64,000 nucleotides of DNA from assembly GCA_024234075.1 (NCBI GenBank), contig JACKOV010000007.1, forward strand, positions 70,842 to 134,841, read 5' to 3'. The notes beneath the pieces were generated by a model that was not told where the DNA came from, searched no databases, and worked only from the letters and a program-made list of their open reading frames with translations. Positions 7,678 to 17,072 of the stretch are shown one piece after another. The translations under genes and the position numbers were made by a program. This stretch comes from Nevskiaceae bacterium. Lineage in GTDB: Bacteria; Pseudomonadota; Gammaproteobacteria; Steroidobacterales; Steroidobacteraceae. How positions within the stretch are numbered: position 1 is the stretch's first letter; each line of letters begins with the position of its first letter.

Positions 7678-10600
7678 ACGCCCGGAACGTGATGCCGAGG
7701 AGTGGCGGATTGCTGCTGGTTCTGGCTAGCCTGTTGATGTCGAACGCCTGGGCTGCTGTGGGCCGCACACCTACCAACTTCGGCGTATCGTCGAGCGGAG
7801 AAGCGACGTACACGATCCCCCTGTTCGCACCGCGGGGCGCAAACGGCCTGACGCCTCAGATGGCGCTTCGGTATGGCCATCGCACGATCGGAACGATGAA
7901 CGGCCAGGGCTGGTCGATCAGCGGCTTGTCGGCGATCACGCGCTGCCCCAAGACCTATGCGCAGGATGGCATGGCGCGCGAGGTGCGCCTCGACACCGCG
8001 GATCGCTTCTGCCTGGATGGCCAGCAACTGAAGCTGGCCAACAGTGGCGCCTACGGTGCCCATGGCACGGAATATCGCACCGAGATCGAGACCTACGCGC
8101 GAATCCATTCGTATGGTACGGCAGGCAATGGTCCGGCGTACTTCGTCGTCGAGCGTAAGGACGGCACGATCGCGGAATACGGCAACACGACCGACTCGCG
8201 TATCGAGTCGCTCGCCAGCACCAGTGGCACTGTACGCTCCTGGGGCATCAACCTGCTGCGTGATCGTGCCGGCAACCGGATCACCTACACGTATTTCGAA
8301 GACGCCGTCAACGGTGGCTACCGGATCGCGCAGATCAACTGGACGACCAATCCCACTGCCGGCATCTACACTTCGCAGTACGTAATGAGCTTTCACTACG
8401 TGGCGCAGCAGGCCGGCGTATATACGGGAGGCTATTTCGTCGGCGGACCCGTAAAAGAGGTCAATCGCCTGACCCACATCGATGTGAACAGTGCGGGCAC
8501 GCTGACGCGGCGATACCAGCTCAACTACGACCCGAATTTGTCGACAGCGGCAAACAGCCGACTGCTTTCAGTCACCGAATGCGGTGGGCCCAGTGGCAGC
8601 GATTGTTTGCCGGCGACGAGCTTCAGCTATCAGACCGGCGCCGTCGGCATTGCCGCGGCGAGCACGTCGACGCTCACCACATTCGTGGCACGACGCATGC
8701 TGATGGAAGTAAACGGCGACGGACGGACGGACCTGGTGTATGCAGGAGGCTCGTCTTCGTCAGCGGCCACCTGGCGCGTGCAGTTCGGCGGCGCATCGGG
8801 GCTGGGCACCGATGTCGATACCGGCATAAGCGCGGCCGCATGGGGCGACACGATCTCCATCGACTATAACGCCGATGGGCTGCGGGACCTGCTGATCCCG
8901 ATCAGCGGCACCTGGTACGTCGCGCTGGGAACCTCCAGCGGTTTCGCGACACCCGTGAGCACCGGCACGCCAGCGGCGTTGGGTGGCGAGGCGCTGTCGG
9001 GCGTGACGGATATCAATGGCGATGGTCTCGAAGACCTGGTCTATATCGAGAACACGGCTTCCGGTCATGCGCTGTCGTATCGCCTGCGCGTCTGGAGCGG
9101 GACGTTCGAGTCCACCTCCTCGTATCTCATTGCACCGAACGGCTGGACGCAGATCACCCAGGCCAATTTCGGTCCGCCGGGACAGGCACCCGATTTCAAC
9201 GGCGACGGCATCGGCGACATGGTGGTGCGCTTCGTCGAGGGTGATCCGGAAGGCGGGTACAACATCTGGGATCAAATCATCCTCGGCGGAGGCGCCGGCT
9301 CCTATCATGTCGATGTCAGTGACGGCCTGACCTCCGTCCTCTCGTACAGATTCACCGATCTCAACAGTGACGGCTACACGGATATCATCTACGTCAAGAA
9401 TACGAACTTTCGCTATCGTTACAGCACAGGCGCTGGGCTTACGGCGGCAGCCTATGGGCCACCGTGGGCAGGTACGCAATCGACTTACTTCACTCTCATC
9501 GATTGGGATCACGACGGGCTGAAAGACATCCTGGCGCGCGGCACCACCGGCACCTGGTCCGACAAGTGGATGCTGTTCCGAGCGAATGGCAGTGGATTCG
9601 ACAATCCGCAACTCACGTCCGCGCCGGTGAGCGCAATAACGGGCTGGGTGAGTGGTGTGCCGGATTTTAACGGCGACGGGCTCGACGATCTGGTCATGGG
9701 CCAGGGGTCCAATGTGATCTATTCCGCGCTGCATGCGGGGCAGTATCCGGACCTGCTGGCCTCCGCCACCGATGGGTATGGGAACACGGTCAGCTTCCAG
9801 TACGTGACGCTGGCGCAGGGCCATTACGACAAGCGCAGCGACGCAACTTTTCCGTACCAGGATTACCAGGGTCCATTGTACGTCGTGAACCAGTACACGG
9901 CGCCGGACGGCGTCCTCGGCCACTACACCATGACGTACTGGTACTCCGGCGCCTGGCTCAACCGCCAGGGCCGCGGCTTCCAGTCTTTCTTCTATATCCG
10001 CCCCTTCGACAGCCGCTCCGGCATCCGGGACTATCGGTACTTCCTGCGCTTCTTCCCGTATACCCGGATTCCATATTGGCACGATCTCTATCAGCCGAGT
10101 TCTTCGCAGCTCTTTGTGCGCGATGCCAAGTCCTATACGCATCATGAGCTCGGGAGCAGCTACGAGAAGCGCTACGCGCCCTACATTTTTTCCGAGTATC
10201 AACATGCCTGGGAGGTCGGCGGCACCTTCGATGGCGCCCTGCTGCGCACGACGGACCACAGTCGGGTCGTCGACTCCTCCAGCGGGACCGAGCTCTCAGT
10301 GACGACAACGATCACCGAGCCGTCTACCGCCAACGGTGTCAATGCCGGTCGGACCTGGACCCGCCAGACGCTGATCCCGACGCTTTATAACGACTGGACG
10401 AACTGGTGCATCGGCCGCACGCAGACGACGCAGCAGATCCAGAGCCACACCGGTTACAGCGGCACCTCGATCACCCGTACGGCCAGCGCATCCTGGGATG
10501 GCGCCAAGTGCCGCCCGACAGAAACTCAAGTCGAACCCTCCAGCTCGACCATGAAGGTCACCACTGGGCTCGAGTACGACGGCTTCGGCAATCTCTGGCG

Positions 10601-13600
10601 TGAAACGGTCACCGGCGCCGGCATGCCGGCACGCCAGAGCACCACCACCTGGGGGTCCACAGGCCAGTACCCGCACAGCGTGACCAACGCCGAGGGGGAG
10701 CAAGCCACCCAAGCCTGGGATCTCGCCCTCGGTGTACCCACCAGCCAGACCAATCCCAATGGTCTGGTCGTCTCATACCTTTACGACAATTTCGGCCGTC
10801 AGACCCGCGAGACCCGACCGGATGGCACCTATACGGAGAGCATCTGGATCAAGTGCGCCACCGGGGTCTGCGACCCAAGGGTTCACCTCTATCGCACCGA
10901 TACGGTGCAGGGCAGCCCCGGAGCGCTCGCGCAGAACCAGACGTTCTTCGATCACGAAGATCGAGCGATCTACGAATACCGCTGGGTCACTATCCCCAAC
11001 GCTTATACGGTGATCGTGCGAGGGTTCGATGCGCGTGGACGGATGTACACCGAGTCCATGCCCTATTTCCATACCGGTTCGCCGACCTACACGACGATCA
11101 CCCATGATCTGCTGAACCGACCGACCCAGATCTCCCGCCCGATCAGCGCCAGCAACGCCACGTTGCAGGTAACCACGACGGCCTACGAGGGGCTACGCAC
11201 CCGCACCGTCGATGCCGAAGGCAAGGAGAGCTCGATCTACGCCAATGCTGCCGGCCAGACCGCCCGCTCGATCGACCACAATGGCTACTACCAAGCGTTC
11301 GACTACGACGCCTTCGAAAACCCCGTGCGAGTCATGGACTCGGCCAGCAACGTGCTGCAAAGCGCGATCTACAACGTCCGGGGCTTCCGCACCGACTCGA
11401 CCGATATCGACATGGGCGCCTGGAGCTACCTGCCCAACGCCTTGGGCGAGATCATCGAGCAGACCGATGCCAAGGGCCAAACCCTCGTCTTCGACTACGA
11501 CGACGTGGGCCGAAAGATCGGGCAGATCGAGCCGGTCAGCGGCGGCAGCCTGATCCGCAGCTGGGTCTACGGCGCCAGTGCCGCGAACAAGAACGTCGGC
11601 CAGCTGATCCGGGCAGAGATCTCGGGCCCGGGGGTGGCGACGTACTGGGAGCAACAGACCTTCGACAGCCTGGGCCGTCCCTCCGTCACGTACTACAACG
11701 TGCCCGGGACCACATGGCAGATTGATCGGGCCTACAACGCCTTCGGGCAGCTCGAGACGGTGACCTATCCGACCTCGACCGGAGGGGTCCGCCTCAAGCT
11801 TCAATACGACTACAAGGGGCTGGATCTGTGGCGGATCCGCGAGTTCACGGCCGGGTCGCTGATCTGGGAGGCCAGAGAACTCGATGCCCGGCTGAATGTC
11901 ACCGAGGAGCTGCATGGCAACGCGCTGCTGACCACCCGGCAGTTCGACGCCGTCCACGGCTTGCCGGACTGGATCCGCACTGGCCCGGGCAACGGAGCCA
12001 GTATCCAGAACCTGGCCTACGCCTGGGACAAGGTCGGCAATCTCACCTCACGCCAGGACCTGAACCAGTCCCTGACCGAGACGTTCTACTACGACCACCT
12101 GCACCGCCTCGATTACAGCCAGCTCAACGGCAGCACCAACCTCGACCTGTCGTACGACGCCACCGGCAATATCACCTACAAGAGCGACGTCGGCAGCTAC
12201 ACCTACGGCAGCTCGAAGCTGCACGCGGTCACGGCGGCGGGGGGGAACTCGTACACCTACGACGCCAACGGCAATCTGCTGACCAAGAACGGCGCGACGA
12301 TCACCTGGTACGCCTCGAACAAGCCGCTCTCGATCAGCTACGGGACCTACACCAGCACGTTCAACTATACGGCAGATGACCAGTACTGGCGGCAGACCGC
12401 GACCTACTCGAACGGCACGGAGACGACCTACTACATAGGCGGGCTGCTCGAGATCGTCAGTAACAGCACGAGCGGGATCACGGCCTGGCGGCACCCGATC
12501 AAGGCCGACGGTCGCACGGTGGCGGTCTATACCCGGGGCAGCAACGGCGCGAACAACACGATCTACCCGCTGACCGATCACCTGGGGAGCACCGAGGCGA
12601 TCACCGACGACTATGGGGCGGTCGTGGTGCGCGAGTCGTTCACGGCGTTCGGTAAGCGGCGCGGCAGTGCCTGGACGGGAGCCCCGACCTCGGGCCCGGG
12701 CGGGGACGAAGAGAAGATCGCGAACTCGACCCGGCGCGGGTTCACCGGCCACACGATGCTCGACAACCTGGGGCTGGTGCACATGAACGGTCGAGTGCAC
12801 GACCCGGATCTCGGTCGGTTCCTGTCGGGTGATCCGTATATCGACGGGGTGCTCGATACACAGGGGTGGAACCGGTATTCGTACGTCCAGAACAACCCGT
12901 TGTCGCGATGGGATCCAGCAGGCTACGGCGCAGAAGGCACCAAGCGCGACGCGCCGCTGCCTGAGGTAGTCATTACGGGGCGGCGCCCACCGTCGAATCC
13001 ATCATTGTCCCTACACGGTGCCTACTTTGGAGGCAGCGGCGGCGGGATGAGTGGCGGTCGGCCGGATGTCAGCGAGGCGGGAGGCGCCAGACGCTCCTCG
13101 TCGCCGACGCCCGGAGGGGTCCCCGCTCCGGTAGGGCTGGGGCTGCAGGATGGCATGAACCAATCGGAGGGATCGGGGTCGGGATTATCGCCCGAGCGGT
13201 TTGATCCAATGGCTGCCGCCGCCGGCATAGTGAGCGAATGCCTGGGATCGCCCACCTGCGTTCTGAGCTTCGTGCCGGTGGCGGGGCAGCTGATCGGCAC
13301 TTATGAAGCGTTTCTGGTGGCCACGGACCCGAATGCGAGCACCGCGGACAAGGTTGTTGCAGTCTTCGGCATCCTGCCGAACAGGAAGCTCGCCAAGATT
13401 GCGGGGAAAGCCGCGGGGGATGTGCTGGGTAGTGCCGCAAGGCCCGTAGCTGGCGTTGAAAAGGCTGCAGTAGCTGGGAAACGGACATTCTCTACCGTCG
13501 ATCGCGCAGCCGGCCTTGAGAAGGCCAAAGACGCGGCGGGCGTACCGAGATGCCAGTACTGTGGTTCGAAGCTTGATCCGAGGCCGGGACGTCCAAACTC

Positions 13601-13730
13601 GTACGAGGCTGACCACACGACGCCTTACTCGCGAGGCGGTCCATCGTCGCCGGAGAACCTGACGCCGTCATGCCGCACATGCAACAGATCGAAGGGAGCG
13701 CAGACACCCGACGAATGGGGTGGGCCATGA
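7674..13730 (+). CDS. Sec-exported SpvB/RHS polymorphic toxin with C-terminal HNH nuclease tip
   Basis: A 2018-residue protein. The start chosen is TTG 7674, with GGGGAG eight bases upstream and overlap with the previous stop; ATG 7692 is the alternative. A signal peptide (LLLVLASLLMSNAWA) is followed by an SpvB/TcdB-type N-terminal domain, seven FG-GAP/VCBS-like repeats of the form D-x-NGDG-x-xD (about residues 340-670), a TcB-like middle, many YD/RHS repeats, and the core motif GRVHDPDLGRFLSGDP (12787 onward) with NPLSRWDPAGYG. Past the core is a variable tail with a hydrophobic pretoxin-like stretch and a terminal HNH domain: CQYC, YEADHTTPYSRGG, SPENLTPSC-RTC. This implies a DNase effector shielded in an RHS cage. 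There is no PAAR domain, so type VI delivery is not indicated. Confidence 0.93.
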   Translation: MNARNVMPRSGGLLLVLASLLMSNAWAAVGRTPTNFGVSSSGEATYTIPLFAPRGANGLTPQMALRYGHRTIGTMNGQGWSISGLSAITRCPKTYAQDGMAREVRLDTADRFCLDGQQLKLANSGAYGAHGTEYRTEIETYARIHSYGTAGNGPAYFVVERKDGTIAEYGNTTDSRIESLASTSGTVRSWGINLLRDRAGNRITYTYFEDAVNGGYRIAQINWTTNPTAGIYTSQYVMSFHYVAQQAGVYTGGYFVGGPVKEVNRLTHIDVNSAGTLTRRYQLNYDPNLSTAANSRLLSVTECGGPSGSDCLPATSFSYQTGAVGIAAASTSTLTTFVARRMLMEVNGDGRTDLVYAGGSSSSAATWRVQFGGASGLGTDVDTGISAAAWGDTISIDYNADGLRDLLIPISGTWYVALGTSSGFATPVSTGTPAALGGEALSGVTDINGDGLEDLVYIENTASGHALSYRLRVWSGTFESTSSYLIAPNGWTQITQANFGPPGQAPDFNGDGIGDMVVRFVEGDPEGGYNIWDQIILGGGAGSYHVDVSDGLTSVLSYRFTDLNSDGYTDIIYVKNTNFRYRYSTGAGLTAAAYGPPWAGTQSTYFTLIDWDHDGLKDILARGTTGTWSDKWMLFRANGSGFDNPQLTSAPVSAITGWVSGVPDFNGDGLDDLVMGQGSNVIYSALHAGQYPDLLASATDGYGNTVSFQYVTLAQGHYDKRSDATFPYQDYQGPLYVVNQYTAPDGVLGHYTMTYWYSGAWLNRQGRGFQSFFYIRPFDSRSGIRDYRYFLRFFPYTRIPYWHDLYQPSSSQLFVRDAKSYTHHELGSSYEKRYAPYIFSEYQHAWEVGGTFDGALLRTTDHSRVVDSSSGTELSVTTTITEPSTANGVNAGRTWTRQTLIPTLYNDWTNWCIGRTQTTQQIQSHTGYSGTSITRTASASWDGAKCRPTETQVEPSSSTMKVTTGLEYDGFGNLWRETVTGAGMPARQSTTTWGSTGQYPHSVTNAEGEQATQAWDLALGVPTSQTNPNGLVVSYLYDNFGRQTRETRPDGTYTESIWIKCATGVCDPRVHLYRTDTVQGSPGALAQNQTFFDHEDRAIYEYRWVTIPNAYTVIVRGFDARGRMYTESMPYFHTGSPTYTTITHDLLNRPTQISRPISASNATLQVTTTAYEGLRTRTVDAEGKESSIYANAAGQTARSIDHNGYYQAFDYDAFENPVRVMDSASNVLQSAIYNVRGFRTDSTDIDMGAWSYLPNALGEIIEQTDAKGQTLVFDYDDVGRKIGQIEPVSGGSLIRSWVYGASAANKNVGQLIRAEISGPGVATYWEQQTFDSLGRPSVTYYNVPGTTWQIDRAYNAFGQLETVTYPTSTGGVRLKLQYDYKGLDLWRIREFTAGSLIWEARELDARLNVTEELHGNALLTTRQFDAVHGLPDWIRTGPGNGASIQNLAYAWDKVGNLTSRQDLNQSLTETFYYDHLHRLDYSQLNGSTNLDLSYDATGNITYKSDVGSYTYGSSKLHAVTAAGGNSYTYDANGNLLTKNGATITWYASNKPLSISYGTYTSTFNYTADDQYWRQTATYSNGTETTYYIGGLLEIVSNSTSGITAWRHPIKADGRTVAVYTRGSNGANNTIYPLTDHLGSTEAITDDYGAVVVRESFTAFGKRRGSAWTGAPTSGPGGDEEKIANSTRRGFTGHTMLDNLGLVHMNGRVHDPDLGRFLSGDPYIDGVLDTQGWNRYSYVQNNPLSRWDPAGYGAEGTKRDAPLPEVVITGRRPPSNPSLSLHGAYFGGSGGGMSGGRPDVSEAGGARRSSSPTPGGVPAPVGLGLQDGMNQSEGSGSGLSPERFDPMAAAAGIVSECLGSPTCVLSFVPVAGQLIGTYEAFLVATDPNASTADKVVAVFGILPNRKLAKIAGKAAGDVLGSAARPVAGVEKAAVAGKRTFSTVDRAAGLEKAKDAAGVPRCQYCGSKLDPRPGRPNSYEADHTTPYSRGGPSSPENLTPSCRTCNRSKGAQTPDEWGGP

Positions 13731-13996
13731 TGGCCGAGGTCGCGGCCTACGTGTGTTCGCACGTATTCAACAACACCCGTCCGGTGTTGCTCGTATCCCG
13801 CGCCGGTGGCGATTGGCAGTGCCTCTGCGGGGGAGATCACGAAGTGGGAGAGGTTCCCAATGTCGTCGGACTGAATCACCTGATGGAGCGCGACGTAACC
13901 CTGCGAGAGATAATCAACCTTCCGGACGACTGGGAGGCAGAGCGCGCGAGCCAAAAGGACCCATGGATTCGGAGGCGAGGGCAAGCTGAAGATTAG
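13727..13996 (+). CDS. Immunity protein for the RHS HNH toxin (predicted)
   Basis: An 89-residue protein starting at the ATG at 13727, overlapping the RHS stop by four bases (ATGA). The sequence contains VCSHVFNNTRPVLLVSR, DWQCLCGGDHE, VVGLNHL and DLPDDWEAERAS, looking like a small soluble alpha/beta protein without signal or membrane segment. I do not recognise a named family. The role is inferred from position: polymorphic toxin genes are followed directly by their cognate immunity gene, which neutralises the toxin in the producer and siblings. The frame is also open upstream, inside the RHS gene, but the coupled ATG is the sensible start. Confidence 0.8.
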   Translation: MMAEVAAYVCSHVFNNTRPVLLVSRAGGDWQCLCGGDHEVGEVPNVVGLNHLMERDVTLREIINLPDDWEAERASQKDPWIRRRGQAED

Positions 13997-14283
13997 TTGC
14001 CGCAAGGGGAATAACCCACGCCCACCACGCATGGCCGAAGTATCTCGGAGGTCCTAAGGTTCAGGATCTGCAGCGACTGCCGAAGTCGGTGCACGATGCG
14101 TTCCACAGTGGGCTGGACAAGATTCTTCCGCGGCAGCGAGGCACGGCCTACTACGACAATTTGGGCCCAGCGGCTCGTCAGCAGATGCAACGCGATCTCG
14201 CCGACTACACGAAGGCGTTCGACGCCAAGAACGGCACGCAGCTCTACGACTCGATGATTCGCAATGGATTCCCCGGGCCATGA
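13990..14283 (+). pseudogene. Displaced orphan RHS toxin tip (AHH/HNH-like)
   Basis: An open frame of about 97 codons with no convincing start begins right at the end of the preceding immunity gene. It reads THAHHAWPKYLGGPKVQDL, then LHD-type helices (SVHDAFHSGLDKILP) and ends DSMIRNGFPGP. The HH-x-W-x-x-YLGG pattern and terminal position are typical of nuclease tips of RHS toxins, resembling AHH/HNH-endonuclease-VII-type domains. Its stop overlaps the next gene's ATG by four bases, as a toxin-immunity junction should. It is most likely a former RHS C-terminus displaced when the current HNH tip arrived. A GTG at 14089 could only give a headless 64-residue product. Confidence 0.72.
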
Positions 14284-14771
14284 TTGAGAACGTGAAGCCA
14301 GTTGACTCGCTAACGGTCGCCGACCTGCAGGCGTTCCCTGTCTGGCAGTACACGAGCCGCGAAGGCGCTGATGAAACTTACGTTCGGCCGGTGAAGCGAA
14401 CACCCGTTGCGAGCCTGACGGGGAAGGTCGTTGGGACACAGGCCACGCTGGCTAATGGTGAGCGTATCTGGGCGCTGATCGGCAACGTCGATCCGAAGAA
14501 CCCGTGGATGACGGAGCACTTTCTGACCCTGTCGGTAGAGCGCAATGGCCGATGGTTCACTCTGGCGCGGTATCACGACTTTGATGTCGCTGAAGCTGGG
14601 CCGGAGGCGCTCTCGCAGTTCCTCGGGCTAGCCGTCGACGAGGTCTTCCCGATCAGGTACGACATTCGCTCGGCTGCCAAAGGCGATGAGGCGGCGCTGC
14701 AGAGTCAAGTGCGGAAAGCGCCACGCGAGCGGCTATCGCGGGCAGAGATCATCGCGATGGCGGTGCCTTGA
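14280..14771 (+). CDS. Orphan immunity protein (second module)
   Basis: A 163-residue soluble protein starting ATG 14280, overlapping the stop of the orphan toxin tip. It has a beta-rich middle (TGKVVGTQATLANGERIWAL, FLTLSVERNGRWFTLARYHD) and a charged helical C-terminus. No named family is recognised. By position it is the cognate immunity of the displaced tip. Such orphan immunity genes are commonly kept because they still protect against siblings carrying the old toxin. Confidence 0.72.
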   Translation: MIENVKPVDSLTVADLQAFPVWQYTSREGADETYVRPVKRTPVASLTGKVVGTQATLANGERIWALIGNVDPKNPWMTEHFLTLSVERNGRWFTLARYHDFDVAEAGPEALSQFLGLAVDEVFPIRYDIRSAAKGDEAALQSQVRKAPRERLSRAEIIAMAVP

Positions 14772-14873
14772 GCATCGCGAGCGTTGGCGACCAGCGCTGT
14801 TCTTTGAGCGATGCAGGATAGCCTGCGGCTTAGCGTTGTGGCCCATTGTGTCCCAACGGGCGGCGTGGCGCAG

Positions 14874-14950
14874 TCAGCCGAGCAGCTGCGGGATCAGGGC
14901 TTTGAGGGCGGCCTGGTCGCGCGGTGAGAGCGCACGGGTTCTACCCTGAT
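14874..14950 (-). pseudogene. Possible 3' remnant of a gene cut by an IS
   Basis: Read on the minus strand, about 24 codons end in RALSPRDQAALKALIPQLLG followed by TGA at 14874-14876. This looks like the amphipathic C-terminal helix of a protein (a MarR-like regulator is one possibility). The frame is lost where the IS left end begins near 14950. It is too short to identify; I list it because it suggests that an insertion truncated a gene here. Confidence 0.3.
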
Positions 14951-14956
14951 TCTACG

Positions 14957-15150
14957 GACACTTTCGCTAAGGCTCATACTGAGCCAAAGGAGTGTCTATG
15001 TCGAAGCGCAAGCATTACAGCCCCGAGTACAAGCGCGAGCTCGTCGATCTGGTTCGTCGGACTCAGTCCAGCTGTCGCAAGATTGCACTGGAGGTCGGGG
15101 TTAATCCGAACATGCTGACCCGCTGGGTCCGCGAAGCCGATGCCGGCGGT
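14957..15150 (+). mobile_element. Truncated IS3-family element: left end and 5' part of orfA
   Basis: The ATG at 14998 (an in-frame GTG at 14992 is also possible) opens MSKRKHYSPEYKRELVDLV, then CRKIALEVGVNPNMLTRWV: the helix-turn-helix N-terminus of an IS3/IS911-type OrfA transposase. Homology ends around 15150, without orfB or a right end. Upstream, a two-part inverted repeat lies at 14957-14996 (GACACT with AGTGTC, enclosing GGCTCA with TGAGCC). This kind of structure often shields a transposase start from read-through transcription. The element is inactive. Confidence 0.75.
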
Positions 15151-15197
15151 AGCAGGTCGTTTCCTGGAACCGGCGCGAATAGCCGCGCGCGGCAGAG

Positions 15198-16097
15198 TCA
15201 GCGACGGCCGAGCAGGATGCTGACGCCGATACCGGCCAGGATCAGCGCCATCCCGACGAAATGGCTCGGCAACAGCGGTTCGCCCAGCAGCAGCGCCGCC
15301 AGCAATGCCCCGAACACCGGCATCAGCGTGATCGACTGGCCCGCCTTGGCCGCGCCGACCGCAGCCACCGCGGCGTTGAACAGGAAATACGCCGCAACCG
15401 ACGGCAGCACCGCCACGTAGAGGAACGCACCCAGGATCTGCGGTCGGTGCCAGTCGATGGCGGCGGCCTCCCGCCACTCCAGCGCCGCAAGCGGCAGCAG
15501 CACGACGACGGCGGTCGCAAAGGTCGCCGTCAGGAAGCTCAGCGGATGCACCGGCGGGCGTCGCCGCAGGAAGCTGGTGTAGACCGCCCAGACGACGACC
15601 GCGGTGAGTATGAAGACGTCGCCACGCCCGAAGTGCAGGCCAAGCAAGGCGCCGAGATCGGGGAACAGGACGAAGCCGACACCGAGGATCGACAGCAGCA
15701 CACCCACGATCTGCGCCGCAGCGGCGTGGATGCCGAACACGGCCGCATCCAGCATCAGCACCAGCGCCGGGGTTGCGGCCTGCAACAGCAAGGCATTGGT
15801 CGCGGTCGTATCGATGAGCCCGATGTAGAACAGCGTGTTGAACGAAGCGACGCCGGTGAGCCCGAGGAACAGCGTGGCCTTCCAGTGGCGCAGCAGCGTG
15901 GACCAGTCGGCCACGAGATGGTGCGCCGCCGGCCCGACGACGACCAGAAACGCCCCCAGCCAGCGCACGAACGCCAGCGTGATCGGTGGGATGTCGTCGC
16001 GCACCGCGCGGCCGACGATGGCGTTGCCCGACCAGAACAACATCACCAGGGCGAGCATGGCATAGGCCCGCAGTTCGGACCGCGTGGAGGTACTCAT
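15198..16097 (-). CDS. EamA/DMT-family permease
   Basis: A 299-residue inner-membrane protein with ten predicted transmembrane segments in two EamA repeats, each about 140 residues. The first repeat begins AMLALVMLFWSGNAIVGRAV and the second GDVFILTAVVVWAVY; the end is GMALILAGIGVSILLGRR. Members of the drug/metabolite transporter superfamily export amino acids, metabolites or drugs, and the substrate cannot be read from sequence. Its 3' end lies about 50 bp from the IS fragment. The gene seems intact. Confidence 0.9.
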   Translation of the reverse strand: MSTSTRSELRAYAMLALVMLFWSGNAIVGRAVRDDIPPITLAFVRWLGAFLVVVGPAAHHLVADWSTLLRHWKATLFLGLTGVASFNTLFYIGLIDTTATNALLLQAATPALVLMLDAAVFGIHAAAAQIVGVLLSILGVGFVLFPDLGALLGLHFGRGDVFILTAVVVWAVYTSFLRRRPPVHPLSFLTATFATAVVVLLPLAALEWREAAAIDWHRPQILGAFLYVAVLPSVAAYFLFNAAVAAVGAAKAGQSITLMPVFGALLAALLLGEPLLPSHFVGMALILAGIGVSILLGRR

Positions 16098-16112
16098 GGG
16101 GAAAGCACCCGG

Positions 16113-17072
16113 TCAGAGCATGCGCTTGCGGCGCGTGCCGGGACGCGGCGAAAAGCGCACGGTCGCGTCGATCACCTCGACGTCGATCTCGACGCCACGG
16201 CCGCCGTAGACCTCGGCCTTGAGCCAGGCCGCCTCCTCGACCGCCGCGTCGCGGCCGGCCACAAGGATGTGCCAGCAGCGCTTGGCCGGGTCCCAGCGAT
16301 AGCCCCGCGCGCGCAGCACGTCCTTGGTCTCGAACGGCGAGTTGATCGCCCAGAGCCGCAGCCGCGACTCCGCGGCACGCTGCAGCAGCAGCGCCAGCCC
16401 GGTACCGCCGCTTTTCGGCAGCGGCCGCGACAGCACCTCGAGCAAGGCACGGCAGTCGATCTCGCTGCGATGCCCCTCGAAGAAGAAGCCTTGCTGGATC
16501 GCCAGGTACTGCAGCTTCGCGCCGGAATAGCCCTCGGTCTCCCAGGGCACGTCCACGACCGAGCAGGCCCAGCGCAAGGTCTCGAAGACCGGCATGCGCC
16601 GCTCGAGCAGCGGCCGGTCGAAGCCGGCATTGTGGGCGATCACCCATTGCACGCCCTCGAGCATCGCGGTGACCCGCGCCTCGTCGAGACGCTGGCCGGC
16701 GACCATGGCATCGGTGATGCCGTGGATCGCGGTCGCCGACGGCGGGATCGGCCGGTCCGGGTCCTCGAGCCCGTCATAGACATCGACAATGCGCAGCAGG
16801 CGGCCGCTGGCGACGTCGTATTCGAATGCGAGCACCGCAAGCTCGATCACCGCGTCGGTGGCCGGATCGGTGCCGGTGGTCTCGGTGTCGATGACCAGGG
16901 CCCGCGCCACTTCGGCGCCCGGATCGGGAACGGCATAGACATCGTGCGGCACGAAGCGCCGCAGCACGCGATAGTCCGGCGAAGCCTCGAGTTGCGCTGC
17001 TGCAGCCTCCAGCGACTCGGGCGCGGCATCGAGTCCTTCCAGACCGAGCTGGCGTGGATCGGCCGGCTTCAT
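16113..17072 (-). CDS. DnaQ-like 3'-5' exonuclease with C-terminal extension
   Basis: A 319-residue protein with a DEDDh exonuclease core: VIDTETTGTDP (about residue 62), WVIAHNAGFDRPLLERR (about 147) and EIDCRALLEVL (about 205). Such enzymes remove nucleotides from DNA or RNA 3' ends with two metal ions. About 75 extra residues follow the core (LWAINSPFETKDVLRARGYRW, then the SPRPGTRRKR tail), a small basic module that may bind nucleic acid. The start is the ATG at 17072, overlapping by four bases (ATGA) the stop of a small upstream frame. It is not the replicative epsilon subunit by architecture. Confidence 0.85.
   Translation of the reverse strand: MKPADPRQLGLEGLDAAPESLEAAAAQLEASPDYRVLRRFVPHDVYAVPDPGAEVARALVIDTETTGTDPATDAVIELAVLAFEYDVASGRLLRIVDVYDGLEDPDRPIPPSATAIHGITDAMVAGQRLDEARVTAMLEGVQWVIAHNAGFDRPLLERRMPVFETLRWACSVVDVPWETEGYSGAKLQYLAIQQGFFFEGHRSEIDCRALLEVLSRPLPKSGGTGLALLLQRAAESRLRLWAINSPFETKDVLRARGYRWDPAKRCWHILVAGRDAAVEEAAWLKAEVYGGRGVEIDVEVIDATVRFSPRPGTRRKRML

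Noticed and set aside
8760..10259. A 499-codon minus-strand frame inside the RHS gene
   Set aside because: Antisense to FG-GAP and RHS repeats; its periodicity mirrors the sense repeats.
7674..14771. Whole RHS region as a prophage or ICE
   Set aside because: No integrase, phage structural gene, attachment-site repeats or tRNA target nearby; only IS wreckage.
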